Shown here piece by piece: positions 43,425 to 51,918 of a DNA stretch of 64,000 bases. The translations under genes and the position numbers were made by a program. Within the stretch, counting starts at the first letter, position 1. The number at the start of each line of letters is the position of its first letter. Under the pieces are notes generated by a model, which worked only from the letters and a program-made list of their open reading frames with translations, searched no databases and was not told the DNA's origin. Source of the DNA: Halobacillus hunanensis (GTDB taxonomy: Bacteria > Bacillota > Bacilli > Bacillales > Halobacillaceae); contig NZ_FVZB01000006.1 of the NCBI RefSeq assembly GCF_900166655.1, positions 186,001-250,000 on the forward strand, written 5' to 3'.

Positions 43425-44885
43425 ATGGCTGACAAAGAAAGACAGAAATTAAAACGTTCACTTAAACCACATTGGGTCTGGGCGATTGCCTTTGGATCTG
43501 CCATTGGCTGGGGAGCTTTTGTTCTTCCGCCGGACTGGATTAGCCAGGCTGGACCAGCAGGAGTTATCATCGGTATTTTGCTAGGTGCAGTTCTAATGAT
43601 GGTCATCGGAGTGAGCTACGGATTTTTAATTGAAAAATTTCCTGTTACTGGAGGAGAATTTTCCTATGCTTACATAGGCTTTGGCAGAGGGGTGGCCTTT
43701 TTAGCAGGTTGGTTCTTAACCCTTGGATACATTTGTATCGTTGCTTTAAATGCTTCTGCTCTTGCACTATTAGCAAAATTCCTGTTTCCTGACTTTGTGC
43801 GATTGGGTAACCTTTATACGGTTGCAGGATATGATGTTTCCATTATTCAAGTATTGATAGCAAGCACAGCTTTAATTATTTTTGCCTTATTAAATATTAG
43901 AGGCACTAGCTTTTCAGGACGCACCCAATTTATTTTCAGTATGATTCTTATTTTTGGAATTGTACTTCTGGCTGGGGGCGCGATTTTTGCTGAAGGTCCA
44001 AGCATATCCAATCTCTCACCTGCTTTTCTGCCTGACCAAACAGCAATCGCCTCTATATTAACGATATTAGCGATCGCTCCATTTGCTTATGTAGGATTTG
44101 ATAACATCCCTCAGGCTGCAGAGGAATTTAAGTTTGAAGCCAACAAAGCATTCGGACTTATTATCTGGTCCCTATTAGCCGCCGGGCTCGCTTATGCTGT
44201 GATGATTTTCGTTACAGCCAGTGTTATGCCGTGGCAGGAGCTCCTTATCCAAATTGAATCGCAGAATTCCGTATGGGGAACTGGTGACGCTATTGAAAGT
44301 TATATGGGCCGAATTGGTGTATTCATTATTGCCATTGCTGTCATCATGGGTATTTTCACCGGGCTGAACGGCTTCTTTATTTCTGCAAGCCGGCTGACAT
44401 TTGCTATGGGCCGGGCACGTATCTTGCCTAATTCGTTTCGAAAGCTTCATAAAAAGTACCATACCCCTTATGTCGGGATCTTGTTCACATTAATCGTCTG
44501 TTTAATTGCTCCTTGGTTCGGCAGACAGGCCTTATTATGGGTAGTGGATATGTCATCGACGGGTGTAGCAATAGCCTACTTTTTCTGTACGGCCACTGCA
44601 TTTAAGATTTTTAAGTGGTCAGACAAACAAAAGGGTACACACGCTGCAAGTACCGTGGCGCCTGGAAGAAAGCTGCTATCACTAATTGGAATGATCAGTT
44701 CGATTGGCTTTCTTATTCTCCTGCTCGTGCCACAATCGCCTGCTTCATTAGGAACTGAATCTTACATTGCGCTTGCGGTATGGATTTTGCTTGGAGTTGT
44801 ATTTTACCTTTTCAATGCACCACGCTATAACAAAATTAGTGAACAAGAAATGAACTACCTCATTCTTGGTAAAGAGAAACTATAA
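43425..44885 (+). CDS. APC-family amino acid permease
   Basis: 486 aa with about twelve membrane helices. The N-terminal WVWAIAFGSAIGWGAFVLPP motif and the later GFDNIPQAAEEFKF are typical of the amino acid-polyamine-organocation superfamily, and AIGWGAF is the substrate-backbone site of helix 1. Substrate not predictable. ATG 43425, AGGGGGG 12 nt upstream. Convergent with the zinc-ribbon gene at a shared terminator. Confidence 0.9.
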   Translation: MADKERQKLKRSLKPHWVWAIAFGSAIGWGAFVLPPDWISQAGPAGVIIGILLGAVLMMVIGVSYGFLIEKFPVTGGEFSYAYIGFGRGVAFLAGWFLTLGYICIVALNASALALLAKFLFPDFVRLGNLYTVAGYDVSIIQVLIASTALIIFALLNIRGTSFSGRTQFIFSMILIFGIVLLAGGAIFAEGPSISNLSPAFLPDQTAIASILTILAIAPFAYVGFDNIPQAAEEFKFEANKAFGLIIWSLLAAGLAYAVMIFVTASVMPWQELLIQIESQNSVWGTGDAIESYMGRIGVFIIAIAVIMGIFTGLNGFFISASRLTFAMGRARILPNSFRKLHKKYHTPYVGILFTLIVCLIAPWFGRQALLWVVDMSSTGVAIAYFFCTATAFKIFKWSDKQKGTHAASTVAPGRKLLSLIGMISSIGFLILLLVPQSPASLGTESYIALAVWILLGVVFYLFNAPRYNKISEQEMNYLILGKEKL

Positions 44886-44886
44886 T

Positions 44887-44921
44887 GAAGAAGACTCGCC
44901 TTTAACCGGCGAGTCTTCTTC
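44887..44921. terminator. Bidirectional terminator between permease and zinc-ribbon genes
   Basis: Stem GAAGAAGACTCGCC / GGCGAGTCTTCTTC with a 7-nt loop. Confidence 0.85.
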
Positions 44922-44923
44922 AT

Positions 44924-46186
44924 TTAAAATTCCACTTCTTCAGTTTCTTCGGTTTTCAGAGATGATACGATCGTTCCTGAACTGATCAACCACATGTCTT
45001 CCTGCTCATCATAAATGAGATCATAATTCCATATATACGTGTTCTCTTCCTTCAACCTCTCTGAACTGTCTACGTTTTCACCAAAATTACCTGATTGAAA
45101 CGTGATCGACGCATAAAGCGTGGACGTAAAAGGACGCTCACCTTCTTCACTGGTAATTTCCATACTGCCTAAGTCAAATACTATCTTTGTTACCTCTCCC
45201 TCAAAGTCTGCCCCTATTGCTTCAAGTTCTTCCATTTCATCTTCAGCCGCTTCTAAATATTCCTCACTTTGCATTCGTTTGAATTTAGAAATATCTTTTG
45301 CTTCGTAAGCAGCAATATATTCTTTTACATGATCGGTAATCGTCTTCTTTAAGTCCTCTTCAAGAGATTCAGAAAGACTTTCAGCTGTTGCTTCAAGGGT
45401 GACGTTATTAAACTCTAAAGAGATCGGTTGTGATGTTTCGTATGTATTAATCGATATAATTTCATCATGCTTTTTCTCATTAACCTCAACAACTCCTTTT
45501 AATATATGGGAACCAGGTGTTAGACCTGCCAACTCATATACGGAGCTTCCTGTTACGGTTCCAATCTTATTCCCATCAAGAAATAAGGTTACATTTTCTG
45601 CATTCGATGAAACATCTACACTAACTGGATCCAAGGTCAGAGTGAACTGATCAAAGAATAACCATTGTGATCCCTGATTTTGCAAATGAATGACAGAATC
45701 CGACTCACCTCCATTTGCTTTTCCATCCGAAACAGAGCGTAAATAACTCAATGTTGACACAAACTCATCAGAGTGTTGGTTATAATAGTCAACCATCAAT
45801 TCAGCTTGTTTAACATTAAATGACTGATTTTCATGGTTAAAAGCGACTAAATCAACAAGCCGATGCGCATCTTCCTCATTAATGGCTTCTTCAAACTCTT
45901 GAACAACGTGCTGGGCAGACGTTACTTTACTTAAATACAACCAGAACGTAACAGCGAAGCCGATTAGAAGAGACGTTGTAATAAAAGTTATAAATATCTT
46001 TCTCCAATTTTTCTTTCGATAGGAGCGCTGTTCCTCTATATGATCACTATAATAATGACTGGCATTTAACCACTCGTGATTTTCCGCAAATTCCGCCGGC
46101 TGTTTTGCCTTTCCTGCTGAACTGCAATCTTCACACTCCTGTTGCGAAGGAGATATTTCTCTTCCGCATTTTCGACACTCCCCCAC
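44924..46186 (-). CDS. Zinc-ribbon, single-pass membrane protein (TcaA/YvbJ-like)
   Basis: 420 aa. N-terminal zinc ribbon CRKCGREISPSQQECEDC, then a linker, one membrane helix (about residues 68-90, IFITFITTSLLIGFAVTFWL), and an outer part with a TcaA-like region (VSVDVSSNAENVTLFLDGN) and a final NTF2-like acidic domain. Such proteins are linked to glycopeptide response or wall stress; function inferred only. Located next to the permease gene, convergent. Confidence 0.8.
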   Translation of the reverse strand: MGECRKCGREISPSQQECEDCSSAGKAKQPAEFAENHEWLNASHYYSDHIEEQRSYRKKNWRKIFITFITTSLLIGFAVTFWLYLSKVTSAQHVVQEFEEAINEEDAHRLVDLVAFNHENQSFNVKQAELMVDYYNQHSDEFVSTLSYLRSVSDGKANGGESDSVIHLQNQGSQWLFFDQFTLTLDPVSVDVSSNAENVTLFLDGNKIGTVTGSSVYELAGLTPGSHILKGVVEVNEKKHDEIISINTYETSQPISLEFNNVTLEATAESLSESLEEDLKKTITDHVKEYIAAYEAKDISKFKRMQSEEYLEAAEDEMEELEAIGADFEGEVTKIVFDLGSMEITSEEGERPFTSTLYASITFQSGNFGENVDSSERLKEENTYIWNYDLIYDEQEDMWLISSGTIVSSLKTEETEEVEF

Positions 46187-46327
46187 AAAATTCCCCCTTT
46201 CCTTACAAACTAATTCTATTTTACCATATCGTAAAAATTACAGCAGGGTAATTTTCTTTTATTTTAAGTTTAATAAGGACCATCTTAAGTAACAGGCGTG
46301 TGCTCAAATCCATTTTACTGCACATAG

Positions 46328-46364
46328 AAAGGAGGCTTCTCTCTATAATAAGAAGCCTCCTTTT
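46328..46364 (-). terminator. Rho-independent terminator 3' of the sinI-like gene
   Basis: Stem AAAGGAGGCTTCT / AGAAGCCTCCTTT with a 10-nt loop. It lies 9 bp beyond the stop codon of the sinI-like gene at 46373 and ends its transcript. Confidence 0.85.
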
Positions 46365-46372
46365 ATTCAAAT

Positions 46373-46489
46373 TTACCGTTTCATAAAAAATTGTCTTATT
46401 TCTTGTTTAGTTAAGCCGATTTCCCTAGCCTGCTTCATCAAAGCTACCCAGTCAGCGTCCAAACTCCTCTTACTCTTTACCTTTTTCAA
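46373..46489 (-). CDS. SinI-like antirepressor (38 aa)
   Basis: A tiny gene starting at TTG 46489 with GGAGGGAG 9 nt upstream. The product KSKRSLDADWVALMKQAREI plus GLTKQEIRQFF fits the SinI dimerisation domain pattern (LDxEW..LM..A...G.S..EIR.FL), which sequesters SinR-type repressors of biofilm matrix genes. It lacks the C-terminal tail of B. subtilis SinI, and no sinR is in the window, so the target may lie elsewhere. It follows a c-di-GMP-I-type leader and precedes a terminator, so it forms a small independent transcript. Confidence 0.8.
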   Translation of the reverse strand: MKKVKSKRSLDADWVALMKQAREIGLTKQEIRQFFMKR

Positions 46490-46512
46490 TGAATGATTCT
46501 CCCTCCATCATT
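46490..46512 (-). promoter_or_regulatory. Hairpin holding the sinI-like ribosome site
   Basis: On the minus strand GAATGAT / ATCATTC enclose GGAGGGAGA, placing the Shine-Dalgarno in the loop just after the aptamer. A candidate expression platform for translational control. Confidence 0.5.
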
Positions 46513-46518
46513 CACCCT

Positions 46519-46620
46519 CAGGCAACCCGGCCGCCATAACCATTCTAGGAGTATGTAATAAACACGGGGATGGCATTAGACCCGTAGCTTTGCGTCCTTA
46601 TTTTTCAATAAGTTTGCCTT
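46519..46620 (-). ncRNA. Candidate c-di-GMP-I (GEMM) riboswitch
   Basis: Minus strand: AAGGCAAAC at the 5' side, GGACGCAAAGCTACGGGTCTAA in the middle (the conserved GACGCAAAGC and GGGCCU-like elements), a variable stem, then ATGGCGGCCGGGTTGCC at the 3' side, so GGCAA and TTGCC close P1. This is the order and spacing of the GEMM-I aptamer. It sits between a promoter near 46650 and the sinI-like gene at 46489. Confidence 0.85.
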
Positions 46621-46649
46621 TTTGCAAGGAGAAGTTGTTTGTTATCCTA

Positions 46650-46680
46650 ATTATAATCCAGGATTGTTAAAAAGCAATCG
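46650..46680 (-). promoter_or_regulatory. Promoter of the riboswitch-sinI transcript
   Basis: On the minus strand TATAAT (about 46656-46651) preceded at 16 bp by TTGCTT; transcription would start near 46643 and read through the aptamer. Confidence 0.5.
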
Positions 46681-46685
46681 TTTTT

Positions 46686-46892
46686 TCAAGATAAGATCCG
46701 ATAGTTTTCGTGAGCCACTACCGTTCGTTCATAGTCAAACTCAACTTCTTCAAAGTTTTCCATAATCGTCAGGTCGACAATTACTGATCGTTGGCACTGA
46801 CTTGGAATAACCTCTCCTTTAAATCTTATATTGTTTCTCTCAAACTCTACAATATTTCCAGGATTGGCTTTTTTCGTATCTGCTTTAAACAC
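46686..46892 (-). CDS. DUF2187 (YkvS-like) small protein
   Basis: 68 aa from GTG 46892 with AAAGGGG 8 nt upstream; a TTG further up is weaker. KOW-like beta-barrel composition (PGNIVEFERNNIRFKGEVIP, then RSVIVDLTIMENFEEVE). Short, single-domain; role unknown in spore formers. Confidence 0.75.
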   Translation of the reverse strand: MFKADTKKANPGNIVEFERNNIRFKGEVIPSQCQRSVIVDLTIMENFEEVEFDYERTVVAHENYRILS

Positions 46893-46996
46893 GTTCAAAA
46901 CCCCTTTCAACAAAAACAATATAAATGTAAGCTTAATTCAAATTTCTGAATTCAACAACCTTTTCAAATGAATTGTAAAAAAATTGTAATAAAAAA

Positions 46997-47023
46997 GGAA
47001 ACGGAGCATGCTGCTCCGCTTCC
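46997..47023 (-). terminator. Rho-independent terminator of the BY-kinase operon
   Basis: Stem GGAAGCGGAGCA / TGCTCCGTTTCC, followed on the minus strand by T6. Confidence 0.85.
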
Positions 47024-47024
47024 C

Positions 47025-47726
47025 TTATGAATTACCGTAGTAATAGTAGTAGTTACTATTCTTTTTCTCCCGATCATTTAATACAACACCTAGGAGATTA
47101 GCTTTAGACTGCTCTAACAATTCTTTAGCTCGTTCGGCAGCCTGGAACTCTGTTTGTCCGCTGCGGACGACCAGCATAACTCCATCAACTTCTCTTGCTA
47201 ATACTTGTGAATCAGACACTGCAAGAACTGGAGGGGTATCAAGGATAACTAAATCATAAGTTTGACGTGCCTCCATCATTAACTTGTGCATGGCTTTAGA
47301 ACCCAAAAGTTCAGATGGATTCGGCGGGATCGGACCACTGGGCAATACATCTAAGTTATCAACCGCTGTAATTTGAGTTGTTTCTTTCAATGTCTGACGT
47401 CCCACTAAGAAGTTGCTCAAGCCCTTTGTGTTGTTTAAGCGAAATGAATGGTGGACAGTAGGTTTTCTTAAGTCAGCATCAACTAGCAATACACGCTTAC
47501 CCTGTTGGGCGAAAACGGCAGCCATATTTGCGGAGGTCATCGATTTACCTTCAGAAGGCCCTGCGGAAGTGATCAATAGGGATTGAAGTTCCTTATCCAC
47601 AGAAGCAAACTGCAAATTGGCCCGAATTGTGCGATACTGCTCAGCAATTGGAGATTTTGGATTATCATTAGCAATAATTTTTCTTGCTTTCATTGCGACT
47701 TGCTTTTTTCTGGACTTACGTACCAA
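47025..47726 (-). CDS. Bacterial tyrosine kinase (CpsD/CapB/YwqD type)
   Basis: About 233 aa. Walker A AGPSEGKSMTSANMA, Walker A' VLLVDADLRKPT, Walker B LVILDTPPV, and a C-terminal autophosphorylation cluster of five Tyr (NSNYYYYYGNS). Start most likely TTG 47726 with AGAGG at 8 nt; GTG 47735 lacks spacing. The kinase acts with the membrane modulator encoded upstream (TkmA-like) to regulate export or synthesis of polysaccharide and to phosphorylate UDP-sugar enzymes. Overlaps the modulator gene end by about 11 bp. Confidence 0.92.
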   Translation of the reverse strand: MVRKSRKKQVAMKARKIIANDNPKSPIAEQYRTIRANLQFASVDKELQSLLITSAGPSEGKSMTSANMAAVFAQQGKRVLLVDADLRKPTVHHSFRLNNTKGLSNFLVGRQTLKETTQITAVDNLDVLPSGPIPPNPSELLGSKAMHKLMMEARQTYDLVILDTPPVLAVSDSQVLAREVDGVMLVVRSGQTEFQAAERAKELLEQSKANLLGVVLNDREKKNSNYYYYYGNS

Positions 47727-48474
47727 CGGACTCACCTCTTACCTTTGAAGCTCGACTTGGCTGTCTATTCATTGTTTCCGGGCCTAAATCTTCCTCAGAT
47801 ACGGTTGAAATAACACCCATTAATGGAAGACCTAATGTCTTCTCAATATCCTGCTCGGTCTTAACTGTGTTATCCAAGTATTCAAGTAGGAAGGCTAATC
47901 CGACACCTACCATTAGACCAACTACTAAGGCAATAGCAATATTAAGCATTGGCTTTGGACTAACTGGTTGAGGATTTTCCACTTCTTCAGCTGGAGATAA
48001 GATATTAACATTATTAACGCTCATTAAATCTGGGATCGTCTCCTGAAATGTTTCCACCGTACTATTGGCTAATTCAACAGCCATAGAACGACTTTCATCC
48101 GTCACAGTCACTGTAACTACCTGAGATTGTTCAGCACTCGCCACTTGAATTTTGTTACTTAACACATCAGATGAAATATCCAGGTTCAATGATTGAATCA
48201 CTTGATCAAGAATAGCCGGGCTTTTAATAATAACGTTATAAGTATTTATAAGTTCAACATTCGTACGTATATCGTTAATATCATAGGGGGATTCCTCTTG
48301 CTGACTTGCAGATTGATTCACGATAAATTGAGTTGAAGCCTGGTAGGTAGGCGTCAAAACAAAAAATGTAACAATTGCGCTTATGACAGCAGCTCCCCCG
48401 GTTACTGCAATAATCATCCAAATTCTCTTTCTCAATACTTCAAAAATTTCTTTCAGAGAAATCGTTTCCTCCAT
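47716..48474 (-). CDS. Chain-length determinant / BY-kinase modulator (TkmA/CapA type)
   Basis: 252 aa with two membrane helices (about 20-42 and 178-198) flanking an outer Wzz domain (TYQASTQFIVNQSA...). It presents a cytoplasmic tail that activates the kinase encoded next. Its promoter has an extended -10 at 48518. Together they form a two-gene operon ended by a strong terminator. Confidence 0.92.
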   Translation of the reverse strand: MEETISLKEIFEVLRKRIWMIIAVTGGAAVISAIVTFFVLTPTYQASTQFIVNQSASQQEESPYDINDIRTNVELINTYNVIIKSPAILDQVIQSLNLDISSDVLSNKIQVASAEQSQVVTVTVTDESRSMAVELANSTVETFQETIPDLMSVNNVNILSPAEEVENPQPVSPKPMLNIAIALVVGLMVGVGLAFLLEYLDNTVKTEQDIEKTLGLPLMGVISTVSEEDLGPETMNRQPSRASKVRGESVGT

Positions 48475-48517
48475 AGATGTACCTCCACTTATGTAAAATA
48501 TTCAAAAATATATTCAC

Positions 48518-48545
48518 ATTATATCACAATGTGTCTGGATTTGAA
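48518..48545 (-). promoter_or_regulatory. Extended -10 promoter of the kinase operon
   Basis: Minus strand TTCAAA (48545-48540), 16-bp spacer, TGA-TATAAT (TATAAT 48523-48518) with the extended TG. Confidence 0.65.
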
Positions 48546-48668
48546 GGAACTATAGCAAAATTTAACTAAATGGTAATATAATTTTCATAGAGACTAGCTA
48601 AATAAGTTGTTTCTTCTATGTCTAATCACCTAGTAACGCAAAAAAGATCTCGTTTTAGGAGACCTTCT

Positions 48669-49715
48669 TCACTCTTTACTTCTAGCTGCTTCTATTCTGT
48701 TTAAAATGGGACGATATCTTTCACCAGCAGCCCCAGTAATTTCAATCATTAATTCTACTGTAATCAGGATAATCGTTCCCATGAGCAGAGAACTTATTAA
48801 TGTCGCTTGTGAGAAAAACACCGCTGATAAACTAAATAAAGCGCTCATCGTATAAATCATAATTACGGTTTCAGGATGGCTATACCCAAGCTTTAACAAG
48901 CAATGGTGTAAATGAGCAGAATCAGGCTTCATGATGGGACGTCCTGTCATGGCTCGACGAAGAATCGCAAATATTGTGTCTGATATTGGTACACCTAAGA
49001 TAAGGATTGGGATAACTAAAGAAAAGAGGGTAACGTTCTTGAATCCAAGTAACGAAAGAACTCCGATCATAAACCCTAAGAACATAGCCCCTGTATCACC
49101 CATGAAAATTTTTGCTGGATAAAAGTTAAACACAAGAAATCCTAAAGTGGCCCCGAACATCATTAAGCCCATCAACATAACAAAAGAATTCCCCATTGTT
49201 ATGGCCATCCCTGAAACCGTCAATAAAGCAATAGCAGAGATGCCTGCTGCTAGTCCGTCCAATCCGTCCACCAAATTTATGGCGTTCGTAATGCCAACAA
49301 TCCAAAGCAGTGTAATAGGGAAGCTTAGCATGCCGAATTCTAATTGACCCCCATATGGAAGATTAATGAATTCAACCTCTACCCCATTTACAATTACAAT
49401 AACAGCTGCTAAAGTTTGTCCACTTAACTTGTACCATGGAGCAATTCCGTAAATATCATCCATTATTCCGGTAGCCACAATGATCGTTGCTCCGACCATA
49501 ATCGGCCATGTATAAATATTTTCCGGCATAAATATACTTACTCCAATGAGTACACTAAGGAAAATCGCCAGTCCGCCTAACCGTGGCATCAGACGTTTAT
49601 GAACTTTCCGGGAATCAGGAGAATCTGTCGCCCCAATATAAATCGCTAATTTTTTCACAAGAGGTGTTAATATAACAACAGCTATCAAACAAAATAAAAA
49701 GGCCCTGAACTCCAT
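48669..49715 (-). CDS. tagO: Undecaprenyl-phosphate GlcNAc-1-phosphate transferase TagO
   Basis: 348 aa polytopic enzyme of the MraY/WecA family that starts wall teichoic acid synthesis by moving GlcNAc-1-P from UDP-GlcNAc to undecaprenyl phosphate. GIMDDIYGIAPW, NAINLVDGLDGLAAG, FMGDTGAMFLGF and DSAHLHHCLLKLG are all present. It is 41 bp from the GT4 gene; the operon order is tagA, GT4, tagO. Confidence 0.93.
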   Translation of the reverse strand: MEFRAFLFCLIAVVILTPLVKKLAIYIGATDSPDSRKVHKRLMPRLGGLAIFLSVLIGVSIFMPENIYTWPIMVGATIIVATGIMDDIYGIAPWYKLSGQTLAAVIVIVNGVEVEFINLPYGGQLEFGMLSFPITLLWIVGITNAINLVDGLDGLAAGISAIALLTVSGMAITMGNSFVMLMGLMMFGATLGFLVFNFYPAKIFMGDTGAMFLGFMIGVLSLLGFKNVTLFSLVIPILILGVPISDTIFAILRRAMTGRPIMKPDSAHLHHCLLKLGYSHPETVIMIYTMSALFSLSAVFFSQATLISSLLMGTIILITVELMIEITGAAGERYRPILNRIEAARSKE

Positions 49716-49756
49716 AGAGGAACCTCCCTTCCTTTGTCATCCGTGATTAATAACCT

Positions 49757-50884
49757 TCAACCATTGCACTCTATTTTTGTCGGTACTTCGGGAAATAAAT
49801 GATAAACCTGATTTACTTGAGCTGCAAAATGGTGTAAGGAAAATCGACTGGATGCAAATTCACGGAAGCTTTCCCCTATCGATTCAAGCTCAGTACCCTT
49901 TAAGGAATAAGCTTGATTTAGTGCCACTGCAATTGCTTCAACCTCAGGCTGTTCCATGATCCAACCGTACTTTCTCGAAGGAATAAGTTTATCGACACCG
50001 CCTACATCAGTAGTTATAGCAGGAACCCTTGCCCTGGCTGATTCTAATAACACAAGCGGAAAACTTTCACTTTTGGAAGTGAGAAGAGTCAAATCAACCA
50101 TTGGTAATACAGCTTCGACATCAGATCTAAATCCTAAGAAATGTACATGATCTTCTACCTTCAATGCTTTGCATTGTCTTTTTAATTGGTCTTCTAGTGT
50201 TCCATCACCTAAAAGCAATAAATGAGCCTGCTTATTTTCTTCAAGAAAAGATGCAAAAGAATTAAGCGCCAGCTCATGCTGTTTCACCGCTTCAAAGCGA
50301 GCTACCATGGCCACTAAAAAATCTTCTTCCTTAAAACCAAGATCTTCCCTCTGTAAGTTTACTTCAGGTCTCACTGAAAAATCAATCCCGTTATAAATGG
50401 TAGTAATTTTATGGTCTGGGATGTTCATTTGCAAAAGCTTCTTGTGAAAACGCTCAGAAATGGCAAGACAATGATCTGCAGAACGAATAGCACGCTTATG
50501 AAGATGCATGAACAGCTCACCCTTTACCCCATGTCCAATAAAATCATCGTTAGGGTCGCTATGAAGCGTAAGAACCCAGGGGATCGAAATTTTAGATTTA
50601 AGCATCCTCAGAAGTACGTTCGCTCGCGGTCCATGTGTATGAATAATATCAATATTTTCTTGCTGAATGTACCTTTTTATTTGAAAAAGAACAGACAGAT
50701 CAAAGGGAAAAGCCTGCTTAAAATGCACCGTCGGGATTCCTAACTCAGAGGCCCGATGCACCATTTCTCCATCCTCTAAAACACCTAAAATCACTTCCTC
50801 ATGATTCAATTCGTTTAATAAGGATAAGATGTGATTCATGCCACCGCCTGTTTCGTTTCCCGCATTTAAATGTAGAACTTTCAT
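49757..50884 (-). CDS. GT4-family glycosyltransferase in the tag operon
   Basis: 375 aa from ATG 50884 (MKVLHLNAGNETGGGMNHIL). GT-B fold with the donor site PLVLLESARARVPAITTDVGG. It lies between tagA and tagO. Similar GTs in Bacillaceae wall loci (TuaC-like) transfer sugars onto lipid-linked intermediates. The acceptor is unknown; a modified teichoic linkage or teichuronic acid are both possible. Confidence 0.85.
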   Translation of the reverse strand: MKVLHLNAGNETGGGMNHILSLLNELNHEEVILGVLEDGEMVHRASELGIPTVHFKQAFPFDLSVLFQIKRYIQQENIDIIHTHGPRANVLLRMLKSKISIPWVLTLHSDPNDDFIGHGVKGELFMHLHKRAIRSADHCLAISERFHKKLLQMNIPDHKITTIYNGIDFSVRPEVNLQREDLGFKEEDFLVAMVARFEAVKQHELALNSFASFLEENKQAHLLLLGDGTLEDQLKRQCKALKVEDHVHFLGFRSDVEAVLPMVDLTLLTSKSESFPLVLLESARARVPAITTDVGGVDKLIPSRKYGWIMEQPEVEAIAVALNQAYSLKGTELESIGESFREFASSRFSLHHFAAQVNQVYHLFPEVPTKIECNG

Positions 50885-50926
50885 AGCCTTATCCCCCAAT
50901 TTCCATCGCACTCTGTTATTAGAATG

Positions 50927-51658
50927 TCACTTTTTCCGTAAGATATGCCAAATGAATCGCGGCAACTGTAACATCCGTTTCCAGCGTGACGGTTGTTTAA
51001 TTAATCTGTGAAGCCACTCAATATTCAACTTTTGCCAGATCTTCGGTGCCCGCTTCACATAACCAGCGACTCCATCAAAACTTCCTCCAACTCCCATAAA
51101 AAGTCCTCGACTAAACTGATTGTAATGTTGGTGTATCCACTTCTCCTGATTTGGAAACCCTAAACCTACAAAAATCAAGTCAGGATTACTATCCTTAACC
51201 TCTTGAACGACAGAAGCATCATTAATATCAAAATAACCATGATGAGACCCCGCAATAACCAAATTAGGGAATTTAATTTTCACATTGGCTATAGCCTTGT
51301 TCAGGACATCCTGTTTCGCCCCCAGAAAATAGCATCTAAGCCCGTCATGATTCGCTTTCTCCAACAGCTGATGCATCAAATCATAGCCAGCAATCCGCTC
51401 GGGAAGCGGCTGTCGCAGTAACTTGGAACCCATGACGACCCCAATACCATCTGCAATGACATAATCAGCTTTCAGAAGAATTTGTTTATAGTCTTGATCC
51501 TCTTCCGCTGCCATCACAATTTCTGGATTTGCTGTTACAACAAACTTCTTTTCTCGTGAGGCAATGGCAGGAAATAAATGATCATTCAACAGCTGTTGAT
51601 TATTTATTTTCGCAAAAGGAATTCCTTTAATTTCAACATACGCCTGATTTTTTTCCAT
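50927..51658 (-). CDS. tagA: N-acetylmannosaminyltransferase TagA (WecG/TagA/CpsF)
   Basis: 243 aa from ATG 51658; AAAGGTG lies 7 nt upstream. GT26 family: KKFVVTANPEIVMAAEED, ADYVIADGIGVVMGSKLL, FLGAKQDVLNKA, FVGLGFPNQEKWIHQH. It adds ManNAc to undecaprenyl-PP-GlcNAc, the second step of the linkage unit. It is first in the operon, behind the promoter at 51751. Confidence 0.93.
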   Translation of the reverse strand: MEKNQAYVEIKGIPFAKINNQQLLNDHLFPAIASREKKFVVTANPEIVMAAEEDQDYKQILLKADYVIADGIGVVMGSKLLRQPLPERIAGYDLMHQLLEKANHDGLRCYFLGAKQDVLNKAIANVKIKFPNLVIAGSHHGYFDINDASVVQEVKDSNPDLIFVGLGFPNQEKWIHQHYNQFSRGLFMGVGGSFDGVAGYVKRAPKIWQKLNIEWLHRLIKQPSRWKRMLQLPRFIWHILRKK

Positions 51659-51750
51659 GACAAGACACCTTTCCATGCTTTTACAAAAATTAATACAAAG
51701 TTAACAAAAATATACAGTTGATTTATTGCCTTGTATGTTGTATCAGGTAT

Positions 51751-51779
51751 ATTATAAAGGGTTGGTCTCAAAACGACAA
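51751..51779 (-). promoter_or_regulatory. Promoter of the tagA operon
   Basis: Minus strand TTGTCG (51779-51774), 17-bp spacer, perfect TATAAT (51756-51751), about 93 bp before tagA. Confidence 0.65.
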
Positions 51780-51880
51780 TTAATACCTTAAACCACACGA
51801 CACCTTTAACAAATTCACACAGGTATCTCTAAGATAATGAGAATGCTGCAGAAACTAATTTTTCATTCAAATATAATTAG

Positions 51881-51917
51881 AAAGCACCCATTTCCTGTTA
51901 AGGACTTGGGTGCTTTT
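51881..51917 (-). terminator. Terminator after tagH
   Basis: Stem AAAAGCACCCA / TGGGTGCTTT with a loop of about 14 nt, only a short T tail. Confidence 0.65.
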
Positions 51918-51918
51918 G

